Source: Brevundimonas sp. UBA7664 (lineage in GTDB: Bacteria > Pseudomonadota > Alphaproteobacteria > Caulobacterales > Caulobacteraceae). From it: a stretch of DNA of 64,000 nucleotides. The notes under the pieces were generated by a model, which was not told the DNA's origin, ran no database searches, and worked only from the letters and a program-made list of their open reading frames with translations. Positions 1 to 7,848 of this stretch are shown here, piece after piece (the stretch's first letter is position 1; every line of letters begins with the position of its first letter). The DNA is taken from contig NZ_DLHQ01000016.1 in NCBI RefSeq assembly GCF_002483305.1, positions 18,144 through 82,143 on the forward strand. The letters run 5' to 3'. The translations under genes and the position numbers were made by a program.

Positions 1-1
1 C

Positions 2-1237
2 GCCGTCATCGCCCGCCTGTCCGACGAGATGAGCGCCGCCGCCGAGGCCATGGACTATGAACAGGCCGCCCGCGTCCGTGACCGCATCCGCGCCCTGTCG
101 GCCATCTCGATGGAGAATTCCGTCAGCGCCGACGGCGTCGCCGAGGCCGACGTCTTCGCCCTGTTCTCCGAAGGCGGCCAGGCCTGCGTCCAGGTCTTCT
201 TCTATCGCGGCGGCCAGAACTGGGGCGGCCGGGCCTATTTCCCGCGCGTCGACAAGACCGATACCGACCCTGAAATCCTCGCCGCCTTCCTCGGCCAGTT
301 CTACGAGGACCGGCCGGTGCCGCGCCTCATCCTGTCCAACGAGCGCCCGCACGAGCTGGAACTTCTGGAAGAGGCCTTCTCCCTGAAGGCGGAACGAAAG
401 GTCGAGATCGCCCGCCCGATGCGCGGCGACAAGCTCAGCCTCGTCGATCACGCCCTGACCAACGCCCGCGAGGCGCTGGGCCGCAAGATGGCCGAGGGCT
501 CGGCCCAGGGCAAAATCCTCGACGAGGTCTGCGAGGCCTTCGGTCTGGACAGCCGGCCCGAGCGGATCGAGATCTACGACAACGCCCACATCCAGGGCAC
601 CAACGCCGTCGGCGGCATGGTCGTGGCCGGGCCCGAGGGCTTCCAGAAGTCGCAGTACCGCAAGTTCAACATCAAGGGCGAGGACCTGACCCCCGGCGAC
701 GACTACGGCATGATGCGCGAGGTCATGCGCCGCCGCTTCGGCCGTCTGGTGAAGGACGAGGATGCGGGCGAGGAGGTGGTCCGCCCCGACCTGCTGCTGA
801 TCGACGGCGGCGCCGGCCAGCTGGCCGAGGTGCTGGCCGTGCTGGCCGACCTGGGCCTGGACGAGATCCTCGCCGTCGGCGTGGCCAAGGGCCCGGACCG
901 CGACGCCGGCAAGGAGCATTTCTTCATGCCGGGCAAGCCGCCCTTCATGCTGCCGATGAAATCGCCGGCGCTCTATTACATCCAGCGTCTGCGCGACGAG
1001 GCCCACCGTTTCGCCAACGGGGCCCACCGCACCCGCCGTTCGATGGACATCAAGAAGAACCCGCTCGACGAGATCGAGGGCGTCGGCCCGGGCCGCAAGA
1101 AGGCCCTGCTGCACGCCTTCGGCTCCGCCAAGGGCGTCGGCCGCGCCTCGGTGGTCGATCTGGTCAAGGTCGACGGGATCAACCAGCCGCTGGCGGAGCG
1201 GATTTACGGCTTCTTCCACCCGGAGGGGCGGGGTTAG
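2..1237 (+). CDS. uvrC: UvrABC system protein C, 3' part (5' end outside window)
   Basis: UvrC makes both incisions around a DNA lesion in nucleotide excision repair, after UvrA and UvrB have loaded. The frame is open from the first bases of the window, so the N-terminal GIY-YIG domain is missing here. What is visible is the UVR segment (DYEQAARVRDRIRAL) that contacts UvrB, then the RNase H-like endonuclease half (IEIYDNAHIQGTNAVGG, GDDYGMMREV, LLLIDGGAGQL), and a C-terminal helix-hairpin-helix region (EIEGVGPGRKKALLHAFGS ... GINQPLAERIYGFFHP). The order and length match the C-terminal two thirds of the family. uvrB lies about 17 kb downstream on the same strand. Confidence 0.97.
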   Translation, partial: AVIARLSDEMSAAAEAMDYEQAARVRDRIRALSAISMENSVSADGVAEADVFALFSEGGQACVQVFFYRGGQNWGGRAYFPRVDKTDTDPEILAAFLGQFYEDRPVPRLILSNERPHELELLEEAFSLKAERKVEIARPMRGDKLSLVDHALTNAREALGRKMAEGSAQGKILDEVCEAFGLDSRPERIEIYDNAHIQGTNAVGGMVVAGPEGFQKSQYRKFNIKGEDLTPGDDYGMMREVMRRRFGRLVKDEDAGEEVVRPDLLLIDGGAGQLAEVLAVLADLGLDEILAVGVAKGPDRDAGKEHFFMPGKPPFMLPMKSPALYYIQRLRDEAHRFANGAHRTRRSMDIKKNPLDEIEGVGPGRKKALLHAFGSAKGVGRASVVDLVKVDGINQPLAERIYGFFHPEGRG

Positions 1238-1263
1238 GGTAGGGCCTCCGGGAAGGAGGCGGC

Positions 1264-1572
1264 ATGACCGACTTTGCACAGGGCGTCGTCCACCTCGCCG
1301 GCGCCGACCTTCAATCCGCCATTCAGTCCGACCCGGACGCCCTTGCCCTGTGGCAGGGCCTGACGCCGCTCGGGCGCAACGAGTTCATCTGCTGGGTCGA
1401 GGACGCCAAACAACCCGCGACCCGACAGCGCCGCATCCAGCGGACGATCGAGGAAATGCAGGAAGGCAAGAAGCGCCCCTGCTGCTGGTCCGGCTGTATC
1501 CACCGCACCGACAAGGCGCCCGGCCGCTGGCAACAGGCGGTGCTGATCGACGGGAAGCGGCCAAGGTCCTAG
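1264..1572 (+). CDS. YdeI/OmpD-associated family protein
   Basis: A 102-residue protein with the pattern of the YdeI/OmpD-associated family (Pfam PF13376): a Gly-rich turn followed by WVEDAKQPATRQRRIQRTIEEM and a basic end. The biochemical role of this family is not settled. The start is set by a very good ribosome binding site, AAGGAGG, five bases before the ATG. The same bases form the right arm of a small hairpin (GCCTCC / GGAGGC) just after the uvrC stop, so the site could be partly hidden in a transcript reading through from uvrC. The Cys pair in RPCCWSGC is noticeable. Confidence 0.7.
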   Translation: MTDFAQGVVHLAGADLQSAIQSDPDALALWQGLTPLGRNEFICWVEDAKQPATRQRRIQRTIEEMQEGKKRPCCWSGCIHRTDKAPGRWQQAVLIDGKRPRS

Positions 1573-1624
1573 ACGGCCGGCCGGGCCCACGAACCCTGCG
1601 CCTGCGGGACTTCGCCGGCTCAGG

Positions 1625-2263
1625 TCACCGCTTGCGGGCCACGATGAAGGGACGGCGGTCGTTGCCCCTGGTCGCGTGGTTCTCGGTGGCGAGGATGTCG
1701 AAGCCGGCGTCGCTCACCCTCCGGCAAAACTCGGCCTGCCGGAAGACGCTGACATGCGGAGCCTTGCCGACCGCGCGCATCACCGGCAGCAGGGCGCGGC
1801 TGATCAGCGGGTTCATGTCTCCCAGACAGGGCGTCTTGGATATGAACAGGCCGCCCGGGGCCAGCAGGATATGGATGCGCCGCAGCGTGCCCGGAAGGTG
1901 GCGGACCATGTGGAGATAGTTGAAACCCAACACGGCATTGTACCGCCCGACATCGAACGTCCGGGCTTCGGCGGTTGCGATCTGGAAGGTTAGCGCGGAC
2001 ATGTCATGGGCGGCATGCTTCTCCCTGGCGATCGCGATCATGCCGGCGGAAAGGTCCGTCGCCAGATAGCTCCGCACATCGCCGGCCAGTCGCAGCGCCG
2101 TGCTTCCGGTCCCGCAGCCCAGTTCCAGCACCCGGTCGTCCGGTTTCAGCAGGGCGCGGGTCCGCTCCAGGGTGCGCTCATAGCCGCCCGGGTCGGCAAT
2201 GGCGTCCTTGGCGTATTTCCGGGAAACCCTGTCCCAGAACCGGGCGTCGCTGGCGGTACTCAT
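1625..2263 (-). CDS. Class I SAM-dependent methyltransferase
   Basis: A 212-residue Rossmann-fold methyltransferase. Motif I is VLELGCGTGSTALRLAG, followed by the acidic motif II (YLATDLSAGMIAIAREK), so SAM binding is well supported; the substrate is unknown. The start at MSTASDARFWDR is chosen because AGGAG lies eight bases upstream; a longer frame exists but has no such site. The N-terminus (FWDRVSRKYAKDAIADPGGYERTLERT) is typical of small-molecule methyltransferases related to the UbiE/arsenite type. It is transcribed away from a LysR-type gene, although a membrane protein gene and a decayed second copy of this gene now lie between them. Confidence 0.9.
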   Translation of the reverse strand: MSTASDARFWDRVSRKYAKDAIADPGGYERTLERTRALLKPDDRVLELGCGTGSTALRLAGDVRSYLATDLSAGMIAIAREKHAAHDMSALTFQIATAEARTFDVGRYNAVLGFNYLHMVRHLPGTLRRIHILLAPGGLFISKTPCLGDMNPLISRALLPVMRAVGKAPHVSVFRQAEFCRRVSDAGFDILATENHATRGNDRRPFIVARKR

Positions 2264-2289
2264 GGTGATGCGCTCCTGTGCAACGCCCA

Positions 2290-2355
2290 CTACCATATGC
2301 GCCGATCGGGTAAATTGCCGAAATCCGTGGCCATGATATACGGAAATAAATGAAG
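2290..2355. repeat. Upstream copy of a duplicated promoter-like segment (copy A)
   Basis: This 66-base segment just upstream of the methyltransferase matches 3113-3178 at 51 of 66 positions with no gaps. The strongest block is CGTGGCCATGATATACGG. It ends in ATGAAG, which corresponds to the first two codons of the LysR gene in copy B, and a TGG codon follows in register. It therefore looks like the left copy of an ancestral divergent methyltransferase/LysR intergenic region. Confidence 0.7.
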
Positions 2356-2490
2356 CGACACCGCTGGGCCCGGGCCATCACAATCCGACGGTCTGCGCGC
2401 CTGCAAGGCCGCAACCAAGGCGCTCGGGACAGCTGAAAGGCAGGGGCCGGGCGGCAAGCCGACGCGTGAGAACCCGCACCGGCCGTTTTC

Positions 2491-2925
2491 TCAATTCACA
2501 ACGAGACGAGGCCATTTCCATGCATAGCGGATAATCAGTAAAAGAATGGCGACTTCTACAAGAGCGCCGAACACCATATGTATCCACGCCTCACCGGCCA
2601 AGTTAAACAGCGTGTATGGGATATAAATTATCGCCACAACTATGTTTATCCAGCGATTCAGATTGGCTGACATAGCGACGGAAAGGAAAATCATCAAAGC
2701 CGGAATCGTCACCGAGACGAGGCTCGCCAAGAGAAATGCCTGACTGACGTCAAAAACAAATACCTTGCCTGCCAGCATATCTTCCAATGAGTTTGGCATA
2801 TAGAGGTGCAAATAATCTACATAAATGTAGAGAAACATAAAGCTCGACCAAAGCGCCGCAAGTTTCAGATTCACGCTGACCGGAAATTCCTTCAGTGCAT
2901 TCTGTTTTGCTTGTTTATTGATCAT
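2491..2925 (-). CDS. DUF6326-like four-helix membrane protein
   Basis: A 144-residue integral membrane protein with about four hydrophobic helices (WSSFMFLYIYVDYLHLY, FLLASLVSVTIPALMIFLSV, WINIVVAIIYIPYTLFNLAG, ALVEVAILLLIIRYAW). It resembles the DUF6326 family from memory; function is unknown. Codon use is clearly poorer in G+C than the neighbours (many AT-ending codons), which suggests it was acquired. It lies between an intact methyltransferase and a decayed copy of it, both on the same strand, inside a duplicated locus. Confidence 0.75.
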   Translation of the reverse strand: MINKQAKQNALKEFPVSVNLKLAALWSSFMFLYIYVDYLHLYMPNSLEDMLAGKVFVFDVSQAFLLASLVSVTIPALMIFLSVAMSANLNRWINIVVAIIYIPYTLFNLAGEAWIHMVFGALVEVAILLLIIRYAWKWPRLVVN

Positions 2926-2944
2926 GTCTTACGCGCTTTCTATT

Positions 2945-3072
2945 CATAAATATTGCCATGCGTGTTCGGCGCGTTCTGAACAACGTGCGGATAGTTGAAT
3001 CCTGGCGCCGTACTGAATCGCCCTGCTCCGAACATTGAATTCTTCAAGGGCGCGATCTGGAAGGCGAACGTC
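2945..3072 (-). pseudogene. Decayed second copy of the neighbouring methyltransferase (fragment)
   Basis: Read on the minus strand this stretch gives FAFQIAPLKNSMFGAGRFST followed by a block with GFNYPHVVQNAPNT. It aligns with the middle of the intact methyltransferase (TFQIATAEARTFDVGRYNAV and GFNYLHMVRHLPGT). On the DNA level GCGATCTGGAAGG and GATAGTTGAA are exact in both copies. The first roughly 95 codons and the whole C-terminal half are missing, so no functional enzyme is encoded. It lies next to copy B of the duplicated upstream segment, as expected for the remains of a tandem duplication. Confidence 0.7.
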
Positions 3073-3112
3073 GGGGTGCGATCGGCCGAAGGCTTCTTCT
3101 TTGCAATGCGAT

Positions 3113-3178
3113 CTATCATATGCGTAAAATAGGTAAATCGGCGAAATTCGTTGCCATGATATACGTAGAACAATGAAG
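3113..3178. repeat. Upstream copy of a duplicated promoter-like segment (copy B)
   Basis: Partner of 2290-2355 (51 of 66 identical). It contains the presumed control region of the LysR-type gene and its first codons. AT-rich blocks such as CATGATATACG are the best conserved parts, which would fit a retained regulator or polymerase site. No exact LysR box can be assigned by eye. Confidence 0.65.
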
Positions 3179-4048
3179 ACAATGGACTGGAACCTTATTC
3201 GCGGGTTTCACGCGACCGCTCTCGCCGGATCCCTTTCGGCGGCGGCTCGCCAGCTCGGCCTGACCCAGCCCACATTGTCGCGGCAGGTTCTGGCGCTTGA
3301 GGCCGATCTGGGCGTGACCCTGTTCGAACGGCGGGGCCGCAAGCTGGTCCTGACCCAGACCGGGATGGAGCTGCTCGATCACATCCGGATCATGGGGGAC
3401 GCGGCGGACACGCTCGTTCTCGCCGCCAGTGGACGCGCGCAGGAGATTGGCGGGCGGGTCTGTATCTCCGCCACCGACACCTTTGCGGCCTATATTCTTC
3501 CGGAGATCGTCGCGCGCATCAGATCGGAAGCGCCGCAGATCACGATCGCGATCGTCGCCTCCAACGAGATCAGCGATCTGCATCGCGGGGAGGCGGACAT
3601 CGCCATTCGCCATGTCCGGCCTGACCGCCCCGGTCTGGTCGGCCGCCATATTTGCGATAGCGCCGCGAGCTTCTTTGCGTCCGAGGACTGGGTGGCCCGC
3701 AACGGCCTGCCCAAGGGGCCTGCCGATCTGGCCGGGGCGGGCCTGATGGGCTTCGATGACCCCCGCTTCGCCAGCTTTCTCCGTGAGATCGGCATCCCGA
3801 TCGCCACCCGGGATTTCCGGATCGTGTCGGAGTCCGCGGCGGTGATCTGGGAAATGGTCAAACGCGGGATGGGTGTGGCCGTGATGATGCGCGAAGTGGC
3901 GGCGCGGACCCCCGGCGTGGTGAATCTCCTGCCGGATATGGCGCCGATTCCGGTGCCGATCTGGCTGGTCACCCATCAGGCGCTGGAATCCAGCCCTCGC
4001 GTCCGCCTGGTCCAGACCATCGTGGCCGAGGAACTGGCCGGGATGTAG
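3173..4048 (+). CDS. LysR-family transcriptional regulator
   Basis: A 291-residue LysR-type regulator. The winged helix-turn-helix is at the N-terminus (GSLSAAARQLGLTQPTLSRQ, then LEADLGVTLFERRGRKLVLT), followed by the periplasmic-binding-protein-like effector domain (GRVCISATDTFAAYILPEIV, DIAIRHVRPDRPGLVGR). Start is ATG at 3173; an in-frame ATG three codons later is also possible. Regulators of this type usually control a divergent neighbour; the old arrangement here was probably the methyltransferase upstream, now separated by a DUF6326-like gene and a methyltransferase remnant. Inducer unknown. Confidence 0.93.
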   Translation: MKTMDWNLIRGFHATALAGSLSAAARQLGLTQPTLSRQVLALEADLGVTLFERRGRKLVLTQTGMELLDHIRIMGDAADTLVLAASGRAQEIGGRVCISATDTFAAYILPEIVARIRSEAPQITIAIVASNEISDLHRGEADIAIRHVRPDRPGLVGRHICDSAASFFASEDWVARNGLPKGPADLAGAGLMGFDDPRFASFLREIGIPIATRDFRIVSESAAVIWEMVKRGMGVAVMMREVAARTPGVVNLLPDMAPIPVPIWLVTHQALESSPRVRLVQTIVAEELAGM

Positions 4049-4178
4049 GCGCGCGCCGGTTGGCGCAGGATGCCGCCCTGACAACAAGTCTGTTGGGGCG
4101 ATATTCCCGCGCCTCGCTCGGGTCTTGCGGCCTTACGTCCCTCTCCCCCAAGCGTCTCCGATTGCCTATACCGTCCCC

Positions 4179-4805
4179 ATGACCGACGAATCCCGCGACG
4201 CCCTGCTCTCCGGCTATCGCCGCTTCCGTGAGGACCATTGGCCCGCCGCCAAGGCCGAATACGAGGCGCTGGCCTCGAAAGGGCAGAAGCCGCACACCCT
4301 CGTGGTGGCCTGTTCCGACAGCCGCGCCGATCCTGCCCTGATCTTCGACACGGCGCCGGGGCAGCTGTTCGTGGTCCGCAACGTCGCCAACCTTGTCCCG
4401 CCCTATGAGCCCGACGGCCAGCTGCACGGCGTCTCCGCGGCGCTGGAGTTCGGGGTCAAGGTGCTGGGCGTCTCGCGTATCATGGTGATGGGCCATGCCC
4501 ACTGCGGCGGGGTCAACGCCATGCGCTACGGCGCCCCGGACAACTGTCAGGACTTCGTCGCCCCCTGGGTGGCCCAGGGCGCGCCGGTCGTGCGCCGCGT
4601 CTGCGAGGCCTGCGCGCCGGAAGAGGCGGAGCGGGCGGCCGAGGAGGCGGTGGTCCGCCTGTCGCTGGAGAATCTGCGCACCTTCCCCTGGATCGCGGAG
4701 CGCGAGGCGGCGGGGACGCTGGCGCTCAGCGGCGTCCATTTCGGCATCGCCGACGGCGTCCTGCGCTCGCTGCGCGACGGGACATTCGTCTCCCTGGCCG
4801 GGTAA
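4179..4805 (+). CDS. Beta-class carbonic anhydrase
   Basis: Interconverts CO2 and bicarbonate. The 208-residue protein has the complete beta-class zinc site: Cys45 with the Asp47-Arg49 dyad in CSDSRADP, and His106 and Cys109 in HAHCGG. Also visible are the conserved VVRNVANLVPPYE and the C-terminal VHFGIADG strand. The start at MTDESRD is preferred; a frame extending 18 codons upstream has a Pro-rich leader not typical of the family. It lies directly upstream of pgsA on the same strand with a 69-base gap. Confidence 0.95.
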   Translation: MTDESRDALLSGYRRFREDHWPAAKAEYEALASKGQKPHTLVVACSDSRADPALIFDTAPGQLFVVRNVANLVPPYEPDGQLHGVSAALEFGVKVLGVSRIMVMGHAHCGGVNAMRYGAPDNCQDFVAPWVAQGAPVVRRVCEACAPEEAERAAEEAVVRLSLENLRTFPWIAEREAAGTLALSGVHFGIADGVLRSLRDGTFVSLAG

Positions 4806-4874
4806 CGACGAGGCCGGACGCTCGCTTCATGCAGCGAAGCATGGCAGATCGCGTTGAGGTATCGGAGCGCCCAG

Positions 4875-5510
4875 ATGACACCCAATCCCCACGCCAATCC
4901 CATTCCGAACATCCTGACCGGCCTGCGGCTGATCGCCGGGGTGATCATGTTCCTGATCCTGGCGGGCGCCGCGCCGCAGGGCATTCCGTTCCTGTCCGAG
5001 TATCTGAGCCCGGACGACCAGTTCCGCTTCGGCCGCACGGCCTTCGTCATCTTCATGGTCGCGGCCTCGACCGACTGGGTCGACGGCTTTCTGGCCCGGC
5101 GCTGGCACTCGACCACCCGCTGGGGCGCCATCCTCGATCCGATCGCCGACAAGGTGCTGATCACCGGGGCCATTCTCGGCGTCCTGGCCTGGGGCGCCCT
5201 GCCGCAGATCGCCATCCCCTGCGGCCTGATCCTGTTCCGCGAGTTCGCCGTCTCGGCCCTGCGCGAGACCGTCGCCGGCAAGGTCAAGCTGCCGGTCACC
5301 CTGCTGGCCAAGTGGAAGACCGTCCTGCAGATGGTCGCCCTCGGCTGCCTGCAACTGGTGCTGCTGTGGGACGGCTTCGGCCTGCCGCTGGAGTGGCAGC
5401 CGCATTTCCAGACCTTCGCCTATGTCCTGATCTGGGCCGCCGCCATCGTCACCGTCTGGACCGGCTGGCAGTATTTCGCCAAGGCCCGGCAGAAGATGAG
5501 CCAGATCTAG
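4875..5510 (+). CDS. pgsA: CDP-diacylglycerol--glycerol-3-phosphate 3-phosphatidyltransferase
   Basis: Makes phosphatidylglycerophosphate, the committed step to phosphatidylglycerol and cardiolipin, in the inner membrane. The CDP-alcohol phosphotransferase motif D-G-x2-A-R-x8-G-x3-D-x3-D is complete (Asp70, Gly71, Ala74, Arg75, Gly84, Asp88, Asp92). N-terminal PNILTGLRLIAGVIMF is the usual first helix, and several more membrane helices follow. Length of 211 residues is normal. The start at MTPNPHAN has GGAG eight bases upstream. The gene ends 5 bp into a heptamer-repeat hairpin region shared with the convergent S46 peptidase gene. Confidence 0.95.
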   Translation: MTPNPHANPIPNILTGLRLIAGVIMFLILAGAAPQGIPFLSEYLSPDDQFRFGRTAFVIFMVAASTDWVDGFLARRWHSTTRWGAILDPIADKVLITGAILGVLAWGALPQIAIPCGLILFREFAVSALRETVAGKVKLPVTLLAKWKTVLQMVALGCLQLVLLWDGFGLPLEWQPHFQTFAYVLIWAAAIVTVWTGWQYFAKARQKMSQI

Positions 5511-5585
5511 GGGGCAGGGCTTAGGTCGTAGGTCTTGGGGTTCAGGCGCTCTGATCCAAGCCCTAAGCCCTAAGCCCTAAGCCGT
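5511..5585. repeat. Inverted array of 7-base units between convergent genes
   Basis: The right arm (about 5558-5583) is 3.7 perfect copies of AAGCCCT. The left arm (about 5518-5550) is a degenerate inverse array (GGCTTAGG, TCGTAGG, TCTTGGG, TTCAGG). Together they can fold into a long hairpin between the stops of pgsA and the S46 peptidase gene, where a bidirectional terminator would be expected. The same design with other 7-mers is found at 14985-15100 and 15711-15793. Confidence 0.75.
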
Positions 5586-5591
5586 ACGAAC

Positions 5592-7667
5592 TCAGCGGAC
5601 CCCCAACTCCCGCACCAGCCTGTCCATCCCGTACACATCCCGCAGCGCCGCCGTCACCGCGCCGGTGGTCACGATCACCGAGCGATTGACGTTGACGTCA
5701 TAGCCATAGGCGTTGCGCTGGGTCAGGACGGTGGAGTCGAAATTGGCCCCCAGGATCTCGCCGGCCGCATTGACCACCGGCGAGCCCGATGAGCCGCCGA
5801 TGGTGTCCGACGACACCGCCATGTTCAGCACCGTCCCGCCGTCGATCCGCCCGCGCGCGGCCAGCAGCTTCGGCGCCACGTCGAACGGCGGCGCGCCGGT
5901 CGCCCGGTCCCACAGGCCGTCGAAGGTGGTGAACGGACCCCAGCGCTGGCCCGGAACGTCCGTGCCCTCGATCCGGCCGTAGGTCAGCCGCAGGGTGCCG
6001 GTCGCGTCGGGATAAACGGTGTCGCCATAGGTCTCGAACCGCAGGCCGGCGAGCCGTTCCGACGCACGATCGGTCGGGGCCTGGACCTTTTCCTCCCATT
6101 CGGAGCGAATGGCGCGGGTCTCGTCCTGGATCGACAGCAGATACTGGATCAGCGGGTCCTGCGAGGCCTCGACGGCGGCCAGGCCGCCCTCCCACAGCGC
6201 GCGGCGCACGGCCGGATCGGCCAGCGTCGTGCCCTCGATCAGCCGCGCCGAAAGCGCCTCGGGCGACTCCCGTCCCAGCAGGCCGCGGACGCGCGGATCA
6301 TCGACCGTCAGCCACTCCCGCGTCTTGGACAGCCACCACTCCATCCGGACCTGCTCGAGGCCCGGATAGACCGGCCGCTCGGCGAACAGGCCGGACTGGA
6401 CGCCGGACAGGCGGCTGTCGGCGTATTCGGGCAGGCGCTCAGCCGACGGTTTGGCCCGCTCCTGCGCGCCGCGCACCAGCGTCCGCGCCCAGCTGAACAG
6501 CTGGGAGCCGCCGGCGACCGGCGTGGTCCCCATGCCCGTGCCGCCTTCCAGCAGCGCCATGGCGGGATAGAGTTCGCGTGCGATCGGCTGGACGGCGGAC
6601 AGCGTCGTCCACGGGTTGGCGTCGCCTGCCGTCGCCTCGGCGCGACCGCGGAAATCCGCCTCGTTCCCGGCCCGCGTCGCCATGAAGCCGGGGTCGGTCA
6701 GGGCGCGCATCCGGCCCAGGCCGCGCTTGTAGGTGTTCTCCAGGCTGACCACCGGGTCCATGGCCTCGAACGCCTGTCGCTCACCCTCCTGCGAATAGCG
6801 GATCAACCGGCCGCGCAGCTCGCTGGCCAGCAGCTGGTCCATCGGCAGGACCACGTCGCGGATGGTGAACAGCTGATCCTGGGTCAGCAGCCGCTGGGTC
6901 GCGCCCGGGCTGCCCGAGACGAACACCGGCGTGCCCTCGACCGGCTTGTCGGCGTTCCACACGAAATGGGTCGGGGTCGCGGCGGGGACGCCGTTCTCGT
7001 ACAGCCGGATGAAGGCCGCATCGATGGCGAAGCGCGGGAAGCTGAAATTGTCCAGATCGCCGCCGAAGGTCGCGGCCCGGTCCTCGGGCGCGAAGGCCAG
7101 CCGGACGTCGCTGTATTTCTTGTAGGTGTAGAGCTTGAACTGGCCGCCTCGGTACAGGCTGACCACCTGGCAGCGCTTGCCGGCGTCGCCGCCGCAGGCT
7201 TCCTGTTCGATCCGGCCCGCCTCGGCGTCGCGCGCGCGGGTGAAGGCCTGGCCTTCCAGCCCGGCGCCGGCGGCGTGCATCCGCTCCGTCACGTCCGTGA
7301 TGTCGGTCAGGATTTCCGCCGTCCCGCCGGGGCATTTCAGCTCCTCCTCGCGGGTGCGCGGAGTGAAGCCGGTCTCGGCGTAATTCACCGCCTGGGTCGA
7401 CAGATTGGCCACGCAGGTGGCGACGCAGTGGTTGTTGGTCATCACCAGCCCCTCGGCCGAGACGATCCCGGCCGAACAGCCCCCGAACTTGGCCGAACTC
7501 AGCCGCACCCGGTCCAGCCAGGCCTGGTCGATGTTCGTGCCCAGCGTGGCGTTGGCCCGCGCGATGGGGAAGTTGTCGAAGGTCCACATGCCTTCCTCGG
7601 CCTTCACGGCGGAGCCGGCGGCGAGGGTCAGGAGGGCGGCTGCGAGGGCGGGGGTGAGGTGACGCAT
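5592..7667 (-). CDS. S46 family dipeptidyl-peptidase (first of a tandem pair)
   Basis: A secreted serine exopeptidase of the DPP7/DPP11 family that removes dipeptides from the N-terminus of oligopeptides in the periplasm. The 691-residue protein begins with a signal peptide (LTPALAAALLTLAAGSAVKA). The family N-terminus EEGMWTFDNFPI follows; catalytic His80 is in TNNHCVA and the nucleophile Ser627 is in GGSSGSPVVN. The residue just after FD in the substrate pocket (position 645) is Ser, whereas DPP7 has Gly and DPP11 has Arg, so P1 preference cannot be assigned. Start is supported by AAGGAG upstream. A paralogue lies directly upstream on the same strand. Confidence 0.95.
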   Translation of the reverse strand: MRHLTPALAAALLTLAAGSAVKAEEGMWTFDNFPIARANATLGTNIDQAWLDRVRLSSAKFGGCSAGIVSAEGLVMTNNHCVATCVANLSTQAVNYAETGFTPRTREEELKCPGGTAEILTDITDVTERMHAAGAGLEGQAFTRARDAEAGRIEQEACGGDAGKRCQVVSLYRGGQFKLYTYKKYSDVRLAFAPEDRAATFGGDLDNFSFPRFAIDAAFIRLYENGVPAATPTHFVWNADKPVEGTPVFVSGSPGATQRLLTQDQLFTIRDVVLPMDQLLASELRGRLIRYSQEGERQAFEAMDPVVSLENTYKRGLGRMRALTDPGFMATRAGNEADFRGRAEATAGDANPWTTLSAVQPIARELYPAMALLEGGTGMGTTPVAGGSQLFSWARTLVRGAQERAKPSAERLPEYADSRLSGVQSGLFAERPVYPGLEQVRMEWWLSKTREWLTVDDPRVRGLLGRESPEALSARLIEGTTLADPAVRRALWEGGLAAVEASQDPLIQYLLSIQDETRAIRSEWEEKVQAPTDRASERLAGLRFETYGDTVYPDATGTLRLTYGRIEGTDVPGQRWGPFTTFDGLWDRATGAPPFDVAPKLLAARGRIDGGTVLNMAVSSDTIGGSSGSPVVNAAGEILGANFDSTVLTQRNAYGYDVNVNRSVIVTTGAVTAALRDVYGMDRLVRELGVR

Positions 7668-7680
7668 GTCTTGCTCCTTC

Positions 7681-7844
7681 CTTCTCCCCTTGAGGAAGAA
7701 GGTGGCCCGCGCAGCGGGTCGGATGAGGGGTGATGCACCCATGAAAGACGTAAGGGGCGAAACGGGCAAGTCATCTCTGACCACCGCGTTTCACCCCTCA
7801 TCCGTCAGGCTTCGCCTGACACCTTCTCCCGCAGGGGGAGAAGG
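7681..7844. repeat. Compound hairpin intergenic element (REP-like)
   Basis: Between the two S46 genes lies a nested inverted repeat. Each end is a small hairpin (CTTCTCCCC ... GGAAGAAGG on the left, CCTTCTCCC ... GGGAGAAGG on the right). Inside, GATGAGGGGTGATG pairs roughly with TTTCACCCCTCATC. A third hairpin CGTCAGGCTTCGCCTGAC is near the right end. The same architecture recurs at 16640-16774 and 23604-23781. No protein is encoded. Confidence 0.7.
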
Positions 7845-7848
7845 ACGC

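Noticed and set aside
3116..4087. Long minus-strand frame opposite the LysR gene
   Set aside because: His/Arg/Gly-rich shadow translation without motifs; the plus strand encodes a clear LysR protein.
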